From Chamaea fasciata (lineage: Eukaryota; Chordata; Aves; Passeriformes; Sylviidae), in the NCBI GenBank assembly GCA_029207755.1, contig JARCOQ010000002.1, positions 2,852,001-2,916,000 on the forward strand: a stretch of DNA of 64,000 nucleotides. The letters run 5' to 3'. This document shows positions 1 to 14,377 of this stretch, piece after piece (position 1 is the first letter of the stretch; each line of letters opens with the position of its first letter). The notes under the pieces were generated by a model, which saw nothing but the letters and a program-made list of their open reading frames with translations, was not told the origin of the DNA and did not search any database. The translations under genes and the position numbers were made by a program.

Positions 1-2658
1 TCCAAACTCCCATCCTTCCAGCGTGCAGTGTTTGCCTGCAGTGTGCTCCTCCACATCACCCTCCCTATCACCCTCAAGCTGAAGCTTCAGGGTCTGTCTG
101 AGCACTGACTCTTCTCTGCCAACCATCCTGCTCCCTGTTGCTGTTTAGTGAGAATTTAACCCTGTGTTTGGAGCCCCTCATCAAAGTTTTGGCCCCAGTT
201 AGCCTAGGCAGTGCTTGTGCAGCTCACTGCCAGTACCAAAATTACCAGTGGGGTAACAAGCTCAGGAAGATGTCACTTATGCTCAGCTCATGTTAGTGCA
301 GAACAAATGTACCTGTAAGAGGTGATTCTCTGCCCTGCATCAGGTTGATTGAGGCAATTTTTTTTTTGCCGTGGCGACAATAAAAATTAAGGCAAAATAT
401 ATTGCAATATTTTATGGACATTTGTGTTAATACACCACTAGGACAAGGTCCTGTGTGAGATTCTATATGGTGTGGATAATGAGACAAATTAGGTGTTCCA
501 GCTGCAAAAACACAGTGTGCAGGGGATGATGTGCAGTTCAGCTGCAAAAATACGGCATTTTTGTGACATTATGTTCAGCCCTCTTCCCCTGAGACGTCTC
601 CTTCCAGGTCAGTGTGGACAAGACATTGCCAAAATGATGGAGTTCAGTTGCTTGGCAGTCAGGAAATTTGCCTTTCTGCAGTGGCCAGTTTTGTGCTCCT
701 AGCAAATATCAAAGTCAAATGAAGAAAATCGGATTGTCCAAATCTCTGTTAGCAGAGATAGACACAGTTTGATTGGGATGGGGAGGATTTTGTTAGAGAG
801 AGAGTGAAAATATCTATGTTTTGAACATACTTAGTTCCCATTAAAGAGGCAATTTCACGGCTTAGAACATTTCAATAAGGGTCTTTCCGTTTGTGTCCCT
901 TTCAAGTTAAAGTGTATCTTTTGTTGGGCTTTATTTATTTCCATAATTGTCATCACCATCTCCACCTTTCATCCTGGCAGGTTCACTGAGTGGTCCCTGT
1001 CAGAGAATTTCATTGATCCAACCCTGATTTTTCAGGTGTGTGTGTATAAAACTGTGCATTACACACTTGCACCACTTAGAGGTGAGCAGCAACTCAAAAT
1101 TCCTGTGGGAACCACCTCTCGGATTTCTGTTTCTTATCATGCTCCCATGCTGGTATCATCATGGTGGCTGGATGCTTTAACAACTGTTTAAAAATGGGAG
1201 CTCATAAATGACAGGAATATTCAAGAATTGTTTAAGTTCAGTCAAGGTTTATGAGATTTTAAATTCTTATTATATAATTATAAAAACAGCTTTAAAGATG
1301 CACACTCAGAAAGTCTCAGCTGGTAGGATCAGGGGAAAAAAAGTCCTTTTGCAGCAAATCTACTGAAAGAAACAACTGAGATTTTGTGTAGTCTAAGTTT
1401 TCCCTAATCCAATACATCCTGTGTTCCAGCCAAAGCATCTTTCACAGTGTGACTCTCAGCTAGTGTGCATAATTCATTAACTAATGCAAATTGAATGGCC
1501 CAAGAAATAACTCTTGTTTAAGAAAAAAGAAAGAAAAGAAAAAGAAAAGAAAAACCTCTCTTGAAGGAAAACTAAACTTTCTTTGCTGAACAGTGAAATT
1601 CAGAGCTTTGTACTTTCTGTGCTTGTTTTTCTTCCATGCACATCAGCCTATTGCAAACCCCTTGGGGATATTTTATAGCCTGAGGTTGAGGTGATTTGGG
1701 AAAACCCCAAACTGGATGAGCTGCAAACTGGAGATGCTAAACAGATCCCCCAAGAGCCGATTTAGGTTATGGACCATGTACCGGTGGGACAGGCAGAGGG
1801 CAGAAAGGAGTGGTCCATTCAGAAATTCAGATTTTCAAGAGTCTTGGATCACAGTGACTGCTTTGATACTGAAACTCGGAGGGATGAGCGAAGTCGGTGA
1901 GTCTGGCATCTGCAAACATGTAAACACGCAAAAAGTGTGTTTTTAAGATGTTGAAAAATGGTGTGAATTGTGCCATCCTTAGTGCTGGATGTGGCAACTT
2001 GATGCAGCATCGATGAGATTTGTGTTTGTTTTTTTGGTTTCGTTTGTTTTGTTTTTCATTTCCCCGCTTTCCAGTGGGTCTGTTGCAGCTGCAATAGTTA
2101 ATGAAGTGCTGAGAATGGAGCTGTTATTCAGCGCAGGGGGAAAAGCCTTCCCTCTGCCGGCTCCCCACAGGCTGCAGGAGTCCCTGGGATGGGTCAAGGG
2201 GAGGACTTGGCCGTGAGCTCAGGCAGCAGAGCCCGATGAGCCAAGCTGGGGAGTTTGACAAACAAACATCTGGGCAGCTGCATCCCACCCAGGCTGGGAC
2301 GGGAGGACGAACTGCGAGGTGTGGCTGGGGCTCCCCTGGGCTCCTGGGCTCCTGCCTCTGCTCTGCACAAGTGGGGCCGCAGGCATTCTCCTGCGGGCAA
2401 AAAAAAAGGGACTTTCAGCTTAGGATAAAGCCCTTGGTTTTGCGTTTGTCAGCCGAGGTGTTGACGCTTGTCTTCTTTTGGTTTATTTCACGTGAGGCTC
2501 AGCCACAGACATTCTCACAAATAAACAGACGTGTAAGGCTTTTGCTAGCATGTTTACTTTTCCAGCGTGAAACTAATGAGTGACATATTTCTTTAGCAGC
2601 TGCCTTGCTTGTGCAGCCCCTTCCTGCAAAGATCATGCCCTGAGAATGAGGGGAAAAG

Positions 2659-2683
2659 AAAAAAAAAAAAAAAAAAAAAAAAA
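2659..2683. repeat. Poly-A tract (25)
   Basis: An uninterrupted run of 25 A after GGGGAAAAG. No recognisable retroposed body precedes it. Confidence 0.9.
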
Positions 2684-4580
2684 GGGAGTTCAAAACCTGG
2701 TAGAATGATAGCAAACATGTAAGTATAGATGAACACTTAATTGAAATAATAAATGACTCACTGCAGCAAGACCCCGAGTGAATCCCAGTCCTGGACTTCC
2801 TGTGCTATGTGAAGAGCCCTGATGGTGTTTATTTAAATGGGAAACATTCTCTGCAAGGAAATGGGTAAATAGGGACCTCAGAAGTTCAAAGCTAAGGTCC
2901 TGCAGAAGAAATAGCAAAGCTCAGGGCCATGCCCTTAATTTGTGTACACCATTGGTCGCAGTTCATATCAATCAAAGATCTGTCTCAGTGCTTGTTCACG
3001 TTATTTGGTCTTATTGAGCTGGCAGAAAATGATCTTGTTTGATTTTAGCTTGTAGAAGCTTCTGTCTCTTCAAGCTTTAGTGACAGGTGAAGGTAGCATC
3101 AGATTTACGTGATCTGGACAGTGGCTGACTGGTTTTGGTTCTGTCTTGAAACAAAAAAAGGAAATGGATGTATGCAAGCATAAAAGAAATTATCCAAGCA
3201 ATTAAAGGAATGCGTATTTTAAACTGCTTGTCTCATATTCTGGAAGGCTCTGGAGAAACAATTGTCCAAAGATGTTTTCTGGCTGCAGCAATCAGTGGAG
3301 GTCGACCCTTTTATTTGCCAATACCTTCTGCAGTGTTTATGTGAGTTAAGTAACTATAATCTTCTTCAGCGTGGATGTTTCCAGCATGTGTGAGACAAAT
3401 TTTGCCAAACAGATGAAACAAGAAGGCATCTCCAAAACGTGCAAGTGAGGCACAACGTCACATTTACAGCAGGGACAGCTTGTCAATAGAATTGTTCCTC
3501 TCCCAGCAGTGTCTGCTGGAGCTGCAGACAGAAAATCCCAAAGTGGTGTCAGCGATGACTAAAATAACGATAAAGTTATTTTGAAGTTATTTTCTAAGGA
3601 GGTATCTTCTTCTGCCACAATAAAGCTGTCAGAGATTTGAGCAGGCAGTTGGCCCCAGAGCAGAGTGCATCAGACCTGAGTGTTTGCATAAGTCAAGTGC
3701 AGGAGTTGTAGCACAAATATCTCTGAGAACACTGGGGCTGAGAGGGTCTGCTGTGCTCATCATAAGCTGAGTGATGGAGGAAGTACTAAACCCAGTGATA
3801 AATTCAACTTTCTACCGAAATTTCCAGCTTGATCATTGCTTGGACCACCTCTCTGTAGGATACCTGGACCCCACAGCACACTGGGATGTCTCCAGAGCTG
3901 CTGTGGAAGCTGAAGGGTGTAACACGGTCTGTGCTTGAGGGCCATCCATTAAAATGCTTGGCTTTAGCTCTGCAGCAGTGTGGATAACTTCAGAGGGCAC
4001 TGCATCATTAATTAATCTCCATTAGGAACGGGATGAGCCCAGGAAGACCCCTTAGATCTGTGAATGCAACTCAGTTTCTCTCCTGCCAGTTCAGGCTTGG
4101 TACCTCTCTTTCAAAATCATGTAATTCCAGAGTGTAGTGGAAAGCAGTCTGGGTATGTGTGGGGGTTTTATTTCGGGGATAGTGTGGTTTTGGTTGTTGT
4201 TACTTTATAGGCTTGTTTTGTTTTGTTTTGTTTGTTTTTTCTTGTTTTGTTGTTTGGCTTTTTTTTTTTCCCCCTCTATTTTTAACAGGAGAGATATTTT
4301 TCATCCACTGTCCGTGGATGTGTCTGGGGAAATGCACCACCACACAGACATGGTAAAATGGCTTCAATTTAGTGACAATTCAGCACCAGATTTTGGCTGT
4401 TTAGAATGACTCCCAGGGAGTTTTCAGTCCTACTTTTCCCTGGTTTAAATCCAACCCCTGTTAACCATGTCACGGGATGACATCAGTGCCCATGAGGAAG
4501 TTTGCATAACCTGCACTGGTTTTACAGTGCATGTCTAAAGTGCCTGGTTGGGTATTGTTTGACAGGACAAAAAATGCATT

Positions 4581-4598
4581 AAAAAAAAAAAAAAAAAA
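4581..4598. repeat. Poly-A tract (18)
   Basis: A mononucleotide A-run in intergenic sequence with no element attached that I can recognise. Confidence 0.9.
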
Positions 4599-7500
4599 GA
4601 GGGAGGCAAAAGCCTGTGAAAAATAATTTGATGCTTACACCAGCATGAAATTTTCTCACTGTTTTGCAGTGTTGAAACGATTTTAGCCCTTGACAAATTT
4701 AGAACCTTTAAAGGGACACAGCAAATGTTAACCAAAGTGCCTCCAGGGCATTGATTTTAAACACCTCAGCTTCACTTTGGCTTTCCATTTTTAGGCAGGA
4801 AGTTTATTAGAAAGGAAAAGTACACATTGCAGGAAAGGAGAGGCCTCTGGTAGTTTCCAAGTCAGCATTTACGTGACTCAGGTTCATTTGGAGGAGAATA
4901 ATTTATGGTGGTGTGAATAAATAATAGCTGTGAGTTCTAACTGTCCAAACATGATACATAATACCCTGGGAAAGCTTCCTTTGCTGCGTGCTAATGACTG
5001 ATTGTTGGCTTTTATGTTATGAGTGGCTGTGGCGAGTAACTCATTGGAAAAGAACTGATGTGCTCAGGTTTGCTTAAGCAGCACTTGTCAAACTGCATCT
5101 TCAAGCCATGGTGAGACAGGAGTTCAGCTCACTGCGGCAGTCACTGTGGTCTCCTTGCCTGCCTTTGTTAGCAACCATGCAAGATCAGCTGCTGGACTTG
5201 AAATGTCAATGGTTTGGTGTGATTTGCTTTGCACACAATTGCTGTTGTATCAGCCTCCCTCCTTGTGGAAATAAATTTATCGAGACATCAGATAAGCGAC
5301 CAGATCATCTGGGGAGATCATCTGTCAACTAATCCTAAAGGAAACACAAACATAGATTCTCTCATGTGTGTGTGGAGAAACATTTTCAGGCTGGTGTCAA
5401 TCTCACCATGTTGGCTGCTCCTCTATCAGCATCCACGGTGGGAAACACTTCCTTTTTTTCCTATTGCAGCTTTACTGAAATGCCTCTTTTTCTATAACTT
5501 CTCTAAATCATCAAAGAGAAGAGTGTTGCATGCTTTTCTCCCTGCTTGACACTGCTTCTTGACAGAGAACCTTGAAACTTTGTCATGAAAGGAAACTGTC
5601 TAAAATGTTGCTTTGATTCTCAGTTGCGTCTCTTTGTTGTTTCTATTGAGGGACCTTTTGAAAGGCAAGGAATTTTTTTTTTTTCTCTATCTCTTGCAGA
5701 GGACATAAAATCTTTGGGTAAGGAGATAACTGGACAATTCCAATTTTTTCCCAGCATGTTGAAGCCTACATTTTTTGTGCTTTCTGCATAAGCAGTTTTC
5801 TGAGCTGTTTCCAGGGAGAAAAACAAACAAACAAACAAAAATAGTGCAAAGGGTAGCCCCACACCTTACAGGAGCAATAAAAATTTCTGCCACCTTTCTC
5901 ATCCCAGGTGACAACACATCCGTGGCATTTGTCCTTGGCCATCCTCCTTGTAATATCCAGGCACAGAGTTCACTATTAGAGCTGTTTGGTAAGGAAGTCT
6001 TGGCCTTCTTAATCTCAGGCCTTTGACAAGGACACGACTGCTTTCAATGTCACAAATAAGACTTAGGGTTTTTTTCGTGTCTTCCAGCCCTCTGAGAGCG
6101 CAGGTTTGGGTTCTTAATTGCTCAATGGGAACAACTGTTCTTAATTGGATTAAGAACATAAAGGCAGGAGGGTACCAAAACCTCACCCATGTATTGTGAT
6201 GGCCGTGGGTCACCACGGGTTTGAAGCCAGTCTTGAGGTGGCGACATGGATTTCAAAGCTTTCATCTCTTATTTAGAGAGTTCATTGTGCCTGCCTGTTC
6301 CACTGCTCAGCAGTCACCTTAGTCAGATCAGCTCTTCTGGCCTTTTTTATTCCTCTTTTCCTCTCTTTCGCATGTATTCGTGGCAAGATAAACCTGTCCA
6401 GTGAATGATAGGGTGAAACCACCCCACTGATAGTGGATAGGTAGGTGGGTGTACCACTGAACCTGGTTTTAGCAGGCTTTAATTTCTCACAAAATATTTG
6501 TATTATTTTTAACAGGTTTTTTACCGGGGGGAAGTTGTTCCCTGCCTGCATTTGTGCTCAGTTCTGTTTGCTTTGGATCCAGTGCACTCATCTGAATTTA
6601 GCATTCAGTGAGCAATTCTCTGTGGCAGTCACATGCATAACTTCTCACCATCTGGCATCACTATGGCTACTACTGGCCCAGTGCAGTTGCCATGGTAGTC
6701 AATGGAAATTTCTGAGGGTGACTTCACAAATCCAACACAGGAAAGAAAACCTGTCAACCCAGAAAAGAGCTGAGCACTGAAGCAGACTCTTATCTTTTCC
6801 CTTTGCCCTATTCTTGTTTTGTGGAAAGTGTAATCCCCATCTGACAGGTGGGGACCACTGTCTCCTGATTCATCCAGTGTTTCTACAGGGGTGGAGGACT
6901 GTGAAAATAGGCCCAAGAATTGTAAAATTATGTCTTCCAAGAGCCAGGTGAGCAGCCTAACTCTGGTGCCATCCTTGGGAAAACAGCTGTGGAAGGAAAG
7001 CATAAAGGTAGGGGGGAAAATCAGCTATCACAGCATCGCATCCACGGATCTGGAAGCAGATCTTTGCTGTTACCAAGAAGAAAAAAAAAAAAAAAAAGAA
7101 AAAAAATCCCTCTAAATCCTTCCATGGTTAAGTTTGTTTTAACAAAGGTACGAGTGTGTTTGACATCTGATTAATGCAAGTCCTCCATTGTTGCTTTGGC
7201 TTTCTCAAGAAAAAGAGAATTAAAAGGTTACACTGAACAAGGTTCTTAAATTAGTTGAATGACTGTAATCAAGACCAGGATTTGGCCGATATCTTGGTTT
7301 TATTGATGTCATCTACTTCATGTGTCTCTAATACAATGGAAATACGAGAGTAGTTTCAGTCCCTGTGACCCTCTTAAGAGTGAGACCAGAACCTCACTAG
7401 GAAAAAGAGAGCTACAATATTTCAGAGTTATTTTCGTGCAGACTTTCTTACTGTTATCTTTTTCTCCTTTCTTCAGTGTATTCTTTTTCTGTCTATTAAA

Positions 7501-10500
7501 AACCACTTTCCCTCCTCTGGAGAGACTTTCCCTATCCCATGCCCTCCCTACTCCCAGCTTCCTTGACCCTCTTTTTACCTTTCTTTTCACACGATACACA
7601 ATTTGGGTTGTTTTCAAACAAACGTGAACTCTTGCTTTGTTCTGGTTTTATTTGCGGCCTGAAAAACAAAGCACATTAACTTGAAACAGACACTGAATTG
7701 CCTATGGGGGTAACTTGCAAAGTACTGGTGCTTGGAAAGCTCCCAAAAGAAAACAAAGCCCAGCAGTCTTGCCTTGTTTGTAGAGCCGATGGAGATCATT
7801 GACTCCTAAACCTTTGCCATCTCCTTCCAACCAGCCCCCTAAAATAACAAATACATGGGTTATGTCAAACAGTTATGGTCTTCTGGATGGCGAGCCAGAC
7901 ATGAGAGTGACATCGGCACTCTTCCTGCACATAAACACGAGTAGCTCGTTTTGGGGGCAGCTCTGTCTGAGCTGTTTACTCCCAACGGGAATCTGGCCGG
8001 TCCAGGGAGAGCAATCCAAGTGATGGGTCTGGAAAACGAAGCTCCCTCCATGTGGCGTCAAGCGCCTCCGCAGGGTTTTTGTTCGTGGCGCGCCGATGAT
8101 GTGCTCGGTGCTCTGCGAGCGCAGAAGTCGGTGCTGGAAGCCCCAAATCTAACCGAGAAAGCAAAGCTGGCAGGGAGTGTTCCAGGCAGGGAAACCCAAG
8201 GCCAGGCTAAGGGGGGGCAGTGGGATTTGTGGCTGTGGTGTGCCCGCACCTCAGTGGCTCAGAGCATGTGTGATTTAAATCAGCTTGTGGGGGAAATGCA
8301 GGCCAATCATGACACGCCAGCATTTATTCAGCTGACTTAAATATTCTTCTCTGCCTGTGTGAAAATAAGAGAATTAACACGGGCAGGTGCTGTAGTCTAA
8401 GAGTTATTTAAGACAGCTCGGAAGAAAGCAATTGCTCTCTCCAAATTAAAAATTTGACAGCAAAATTTCACTTCATTGCTAAAGAAGTTTAGCATTTTAC
8501 ACGTAGTAGAAAAATGTCATTCTTTATTGATGCCACGCTGTTCATGTAGTTCCAAAATTTAAACAAGGGAAACTTTGCAGCCGTAAGGGTGGACCCCAGC
8601 TAGAACTTGCACACGGAAACAGAGAAGGAAGAGGATACCCCTACATACAACTTTGTCTAAAGGCACAAAGGTAGGAGTTATTTTCCTGCTCAAATGGGAA
8701 CAAAAAAAGGTATAAGAATTTCTTTCTGCTCTAAGAAATGCCATTTGTTTCTACTTCTGTTTGGGAAACGGCAGTGGTAAAATGCAGAGGCACAGCTTCT
8801 GCATTAAAAAAAAAAAAGAAAAAGGTGATAGTATGGATTCTTGCCGCTTTCTGTAGGATTTGCCACAGGCTGAATGTGTGTTTGCTTCCGAGGCTTGGTT
8901 GCCTTACCTTGATCCAGGAGAATGATTCCTGCTTTATCACAGAGCTCTGTGCAGCCGCAGTGTGCTGTGCCCCCCGTGCTGAGCCCTCAGATGGCAAAGG
9001 TTCCTCTGCAAAGTCTGCCATGTGTTTGAAGGGCTGCATGCCAGACTTACAGGGCACATTAATGTAATCTGTCCCATGAATTAATGGGGATATTGATCAC
9101 GGAATACTTCCCTTATTGATTTTCCCCTCATATTTTCCTAAGGTATGTTTCTTCTTTTTGCTTGGGTTTCCTTGTGCTTCCTTCTTTCCCTGTCGCTTTT
9201 GCTTTCCTATGTTTTGGACATGATAGGTCCAACTATATAAACACCCATCTAACAAAACCAGCATGTGATAGACAGGCATCGTAAAAGAAAGATTGGGTTA
9301 TTATCTCTCACTTCTTATACACAATAGATGACTTTGGTAAGGAGTGGGATGCTGAAAACCTCATTTCTCTCTCTCATGGCTCTCTGGAGTGACTCTAGAG
9401 CAAGCAATGGAGTCACCCTCCTTTAAACACTGACAGGAGACACCAGCCCAGAGAACTTCCTCTCACAGCGCTCTCTCTTCCACTGCATTATGCAAATATA
9501 TTAGTTGTGTTCACTGCATTTCTTTTTCAGGCCCCATTTAGGCAGAATTACTGGAGTCATCTAGGTAATAACCTGTAAATAAACAGACTCATTCAGCGAC
9601 AGATTTTGAAATTGCAATTGGCCCTTGAAATGTGGGTGAAGTCAGGGACAGGTAAGAGATGGTGGCGGTGGCTAATCCTTCAGCCTATTATTTTACCACA
9701 TGGGGGTCTGAGCCACAGATTTTCATGCTGAAAATAAAGGAGAAATTAATCACTGCATGACAATGTATTGGTTAAATAGTGCAGTGATGTTTGCCTCCAC
9801 CCAGAAACCATATGCAAGGAACTGGGCTCCAAAAAAAGAGTAAGACTGCTTTTTGTTGACTGACATCACACGACTTCAGAGGGAAAAGAGCTCCACCATT
9901 TAGTTTATACAGAAAAAATTAATTTTCTGGCTATGTTAAGGAGTCTGTGAAAGGAAACCTACATGAAAACACCCCATGGACTCTAATAGGAAATGATACC
10001 TTCTCTGTGGAATTGAACTGGGAATTACATCACATGCATAGGACTCTGTAGGATGGTTAAAACCAGAAATTATTTCATTCTGTGTTATTTGTCAGTCTCT
10101 TAGCTGGCCTTTCTTCGCTGAGGGTAGAAGTGCTTTGGTTGCTGCAGGCCTTTATAAGTAAACTCTATTCAACTCTAGTAAACTTCTACAGATATATCTA
10201 TTAAATGTTTATTACATTTTGCAAGGTTTTTCTACAAAAGAAACACACAAAGGGCACTTCTGTCTGCTCTGTTTCTCTGTAAATGCCTCCTTAAGATGCT
10301 GTCAAGGTGAGGTTGTTTTTCCATTGGTCATCCAGAACTAAGGTACTAAACTTCCAGGTAACTTTCCTGCTGCCTTGACTCTTGTTAACTCTGGTAAGGA
10401 GAAGGACCGGCTCCAAAACACTCCTCTCTCTATCTGACTGCCAGAATGTGTTCCAGAACCCACTCTAGACAAAGAAGGCTTGATTTTAGAAACAGATGTT

Positions 10501-10831
10501 GGGAAATACGGGTTCACGACTAGAGAGAAGGTGGAACACAGCTTGAGCCTGCAGCAAATCCCACAGCCCTGCCCATGCATTGGCATACAGAGAGAGACTT
10601 AGAAGAGGTCAGGACGTGGGCCAGTGCTCTATAAATATAAATAACTTTCATCAGTGGGTTTTGGAGGTGCATGCCTATGTATGGGAGCAGGAGCATTAGG
10701 AAAGTTGGAGGTCAAAAACAAGCCATGGAATTTTGGGGGGCTAAAGAAAACAGGGGTGAAAGTTGCATCTCTGAAAAACAGTTTCCCTTTGTAGTCCCGA
10801 TTTAATTTTTTGCAGAAAGGGCTTTTTCCTC

Positions 10832-10849
10832 TGTGTGTGTGTGTGTGTG
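10832..10849. repeat. GT dinucleotide microsatellite (9 units)
   Basis: A short perfect TG/GT array within intergenic sequence. Confidence 0.9.
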
Positions 10850-13800
10850 CAGAAGGAAATAAATATGCACAATTTGCTGATGCATTTCACACATGAAGTG
10901 CTGACAGAGTTATTGGAGGTATCGATCACAATTTACAGTGCTGCACCGGGCCTCAGTGAACAGGTCCCCCCAGAACTTCTCCTGTGTCTCTACATCCAAA
11001 GAATAAAAATCACCACTAAAAAAGAAAGGGAATTAGTCAAGCCTTATAAAATTGTTGCTCAGATTAGCCTGATGTTGTGGTTAGGGGTTCAAACAGCCCT
11101 GGCTATATCTTCTTTTTATTTAACTTCCTTTAATACTGACCCCAGTGTAACCCAGGGTGTTTGATCAGATTTTTTTGTTACTAATGAAGGTGTAGACCAG
11201 GCCTCTGACACTGTCTTTCAAACCAAGAGGTGCAAGTGACTAGAACCTTAACATTACTCTGATTGAAATCGTTTGTAACAGAAATCCTAAGATTAATCTG
11301 AGGAGTTTTTTAGTGTTTCTTTTGTTTTTTCTTGCATCCCCCAGATTAATGTTTTCCTCATTTGGCATTTCTTGAACTTCTGTGTTACCTCTAGTCCTTT
11401 ACAAACATCAGCAGAGACTTTGTGAATTCAGGTAGTGAAGTCGGTATTTAGTATATTTTAATACTAATGAAGCTCTGGTCTTGACAAAGAAATATGAAAT
11501 ACAAGCTTTAGTTTCGATAAAAATTGTAGTTAAAAGACATCATCTTTTCAGTACTCATCAATCAGATTTTATGGACAGACAGTTAACTGCTTCAATGCAT
11601 AATATCAAACAGAGAGTCTGATCTGCTCGTCATACTGGTGATGTCTTTTCTTTCCCAATGGAACACTCACACGGTAATGGGATTAATTCCCTTGGATTTT
11701 TTTGAAGGGCTTGATTGTACGAACTTGAGAAAGTGTCCACACCAAACCTTTCCCCTGGTTCCTAGAGAGCAGGAAGGAAGGAAAGAATGTGTTCCCTCAA
11801 GAGGAGAGTCATATTTTGCTCACATTTCACTGTGAGCCTGCCCGTTGCGTTTGTGAAACACACTGAGGAGGCGAAAGCCGAAATTACAGTTTATCACCCA
11901 GCCAGACTGATTCATGGTTTATCTGCAGCTAATTGCCGACTACTTAACCTACTTTTAGCTGCATCCCCATATGCAGCCTGTTTCAGTCTTTAAATGCCTT
12001 CAAGTCAGTTGAGGAATATAATTTTGTTCCTCAGCACAGAAGGGTTCCTCAGCCCAATTGTTGGGTCAGCTGTTAAGAAAGGGAAAATAGTCATTAGCAC
12101 CAGGCAGCTTGCTTTCTTCCATTTGATCAAATTACAAATGATTGATCAGAACTAAAGGCTCCCTACAAGCAGGCAGTTCCATGTTTGAGGAGAGTCCACG
12201 CTTTCCAGCTCAATGCATGCCTTTTGTGAGGCGTCAGTTGCCATTATTTTGTATTATTTATCCAGTAGCAGCCCCTGGATGAATTAATTTATATTCTGCT
12301 TTAACTTGTACCGTCAGAGCAAATAGTTCAAACAAGAACACACAGCCCCTGTGTTATTTAGGTAAGGGAAGTTTATTACTTCGCATTTATAGAGCCTTGG
12401 TTCTCCTGTGCCTTATAATCACAGAGGTCCTTTACTAGCACGACCAGGAAATGAACTCACATCCATTTCTTCTAAAAAAATTCAGACTTACAGATTGAAC
12501 ATGAAATCACAGATTCTCCGGCTCTGTGAGCATATATTGTGACTTTCATACTGTTGCCCTACAGTGTGTTTTAAAGCTGTTCCGGACAGTTTGATAGCTG
12601 TAAGAAATCGGTGTATCACTCTCAAAGCCAAGTGAGCTTCACTTGTTCACAGAGTGCACCGAGGACTTGGCCTCTTCCAGTTCCTCCAGAGCACGAAATT
12701 CGATGTGCTGCCTGATTTTGGAGCTGCCTGAGGTGGCAAATTTGTGCTCCTGAGATGCTCCATCGACTCCTATATTAAAAATGGATAAAGGAAATTAAAG
12801 AGCCAGGCTGTGCTTGTTTTTATCATGGCCAAAGTAGAATAGTCATGTTGCCAATTTTGGATGGACCTCAGTGACATTTAGAGGACAGGCCCATTACAGA
12901 TGACCTGGTTGCTCTCTACAGAATCTCTGTGCTTGGAAACTCAGGTTTTCCTTCTCCTCGTGGGCAAACAAGCTCCAATGTTTCAGGAATTCTGCTTCCC
13001 ATCGGTGAGGCACCTCCATCTCGATGGAGTCCCTTGACTGCAGCCCTCTGGGAAACTTTGCTTAGTTGAAAGTTCAAATACCTCTCAGGAATTCGATGTG
13101 GGCAAGTAATATGCAAAATTTCTCTACAGAAATGCAAGCCACAGGGCAAAGGCTTAAAATTCTCCTCCTCAGTGATTGTGCACGGGCACAATCAACACTT
13201 GTTCTTAATGAGGCTGGAGCTGGCCTGGAGAGAGGAATCCTGCTGGGTGGAAAGCCCAGCATCAGCACTCCCACCGAGCCCTGGAGCTGGCCTTGCACAT
13301 CTCCACCCTCCAGAGAGTGTGCTGTAAAAGCCCACAGTCCTTCAGGGGCTCTGACCCAGGCGGTGTGAAAAGGAAAGATGGATTTTCTGAGCGCGGGATT
13401 GCCCTCAGAGGAACACGAGGGGCAGCTCCACGGGGCTGTGTGCAGCTACTCCAGTAAATCAGAATGGTTTCCGAGGGTCTCCAGCTGTGTTGCAGCCCTT
13501 CTGCTGCTGCCCCTGCAATACAACCACAGAGAAAAGCGGCAGCTTACACAAGGGCTGTGATCCTGGAAATGCTGCAGCTCAGAAGGCACCCACATGGAAG
13601 CATTTTTCAAGGAGGGAGCTGTGGTTTCTGCATCAGTAACCAAAATTGTAGAAGATGGGAAGAATGAAGGCTCCACTGCAGGCTGGTCTGGCTTCTGAGA
13701 AGAAATTCTGGCTGGCCACACAGGTCTTGCTCTCATCCAGCTGGAGTTTGTCACATTGCCTCTGCTGAGTGGCTTCATCAGTTTCACAGCATGGACTGAA

Positions 13801-14353
13801 ATCTGCTTTTCACCTGAGTTTTTTATTGAAAAAGGGTTTTTGCCCCCCACCACTGGATTTTGAAATACGTGAATTTTGTATACTGTGAGTGCAGGTGGGC
13901 AAATGAAAAAAAACCCCATGCAATTACTGATTTTAGGCCTCCTTTTTAGCATTGCTCAGGAATTTTGAGGCTGGACATATAGCTCAGGGGTTTTAAAATG
14001 CTTTGAGATGCTGGTGGCGCATCTTTGGAACCTCTGATACATCACTGGTGAAAAAGGAAGACATGATCCTGCCCTTTGCGCGTGCCCTGTGTTATCTGGA
14101 GCCATACTGTGGAAGGGAAAGGGATTGCTTCTGCTGAGCAGGAGGTGTTCTTCTGGCCTCTGGCTTTGGGAGAGAGAGTTCCCGAACTCAAATTTCCTTT
14201 CTGTCAGCTCATGTAACCATAATTACCAGGCACTGGTCCCTCTCATCCCAGTCCCCTGTCTGACATCTGTGCAGAACTCTGAAATCCCAAACACACTGGT
14301 GTGAATCTGTGTGAGTAGTCTGGTTGTGGGAATTCTTTTTTTATTTCTTTCTC

Positions 14354-14377
14354 TTTTTTTTTTTTTTTTTTTTTTTT
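14354..14377. repeat. Poly-T tract (24)
   Basis: A run of 24 T following TTTCTTTCTC, in intergenic sequence. Confidence 0.9.

Noticed and set aside
13446..13952. A 168-residue minus-strand open frame
   Set aside because: No domain or family resemblance, no splice context, and a competing plus-strand frame across the same bases.
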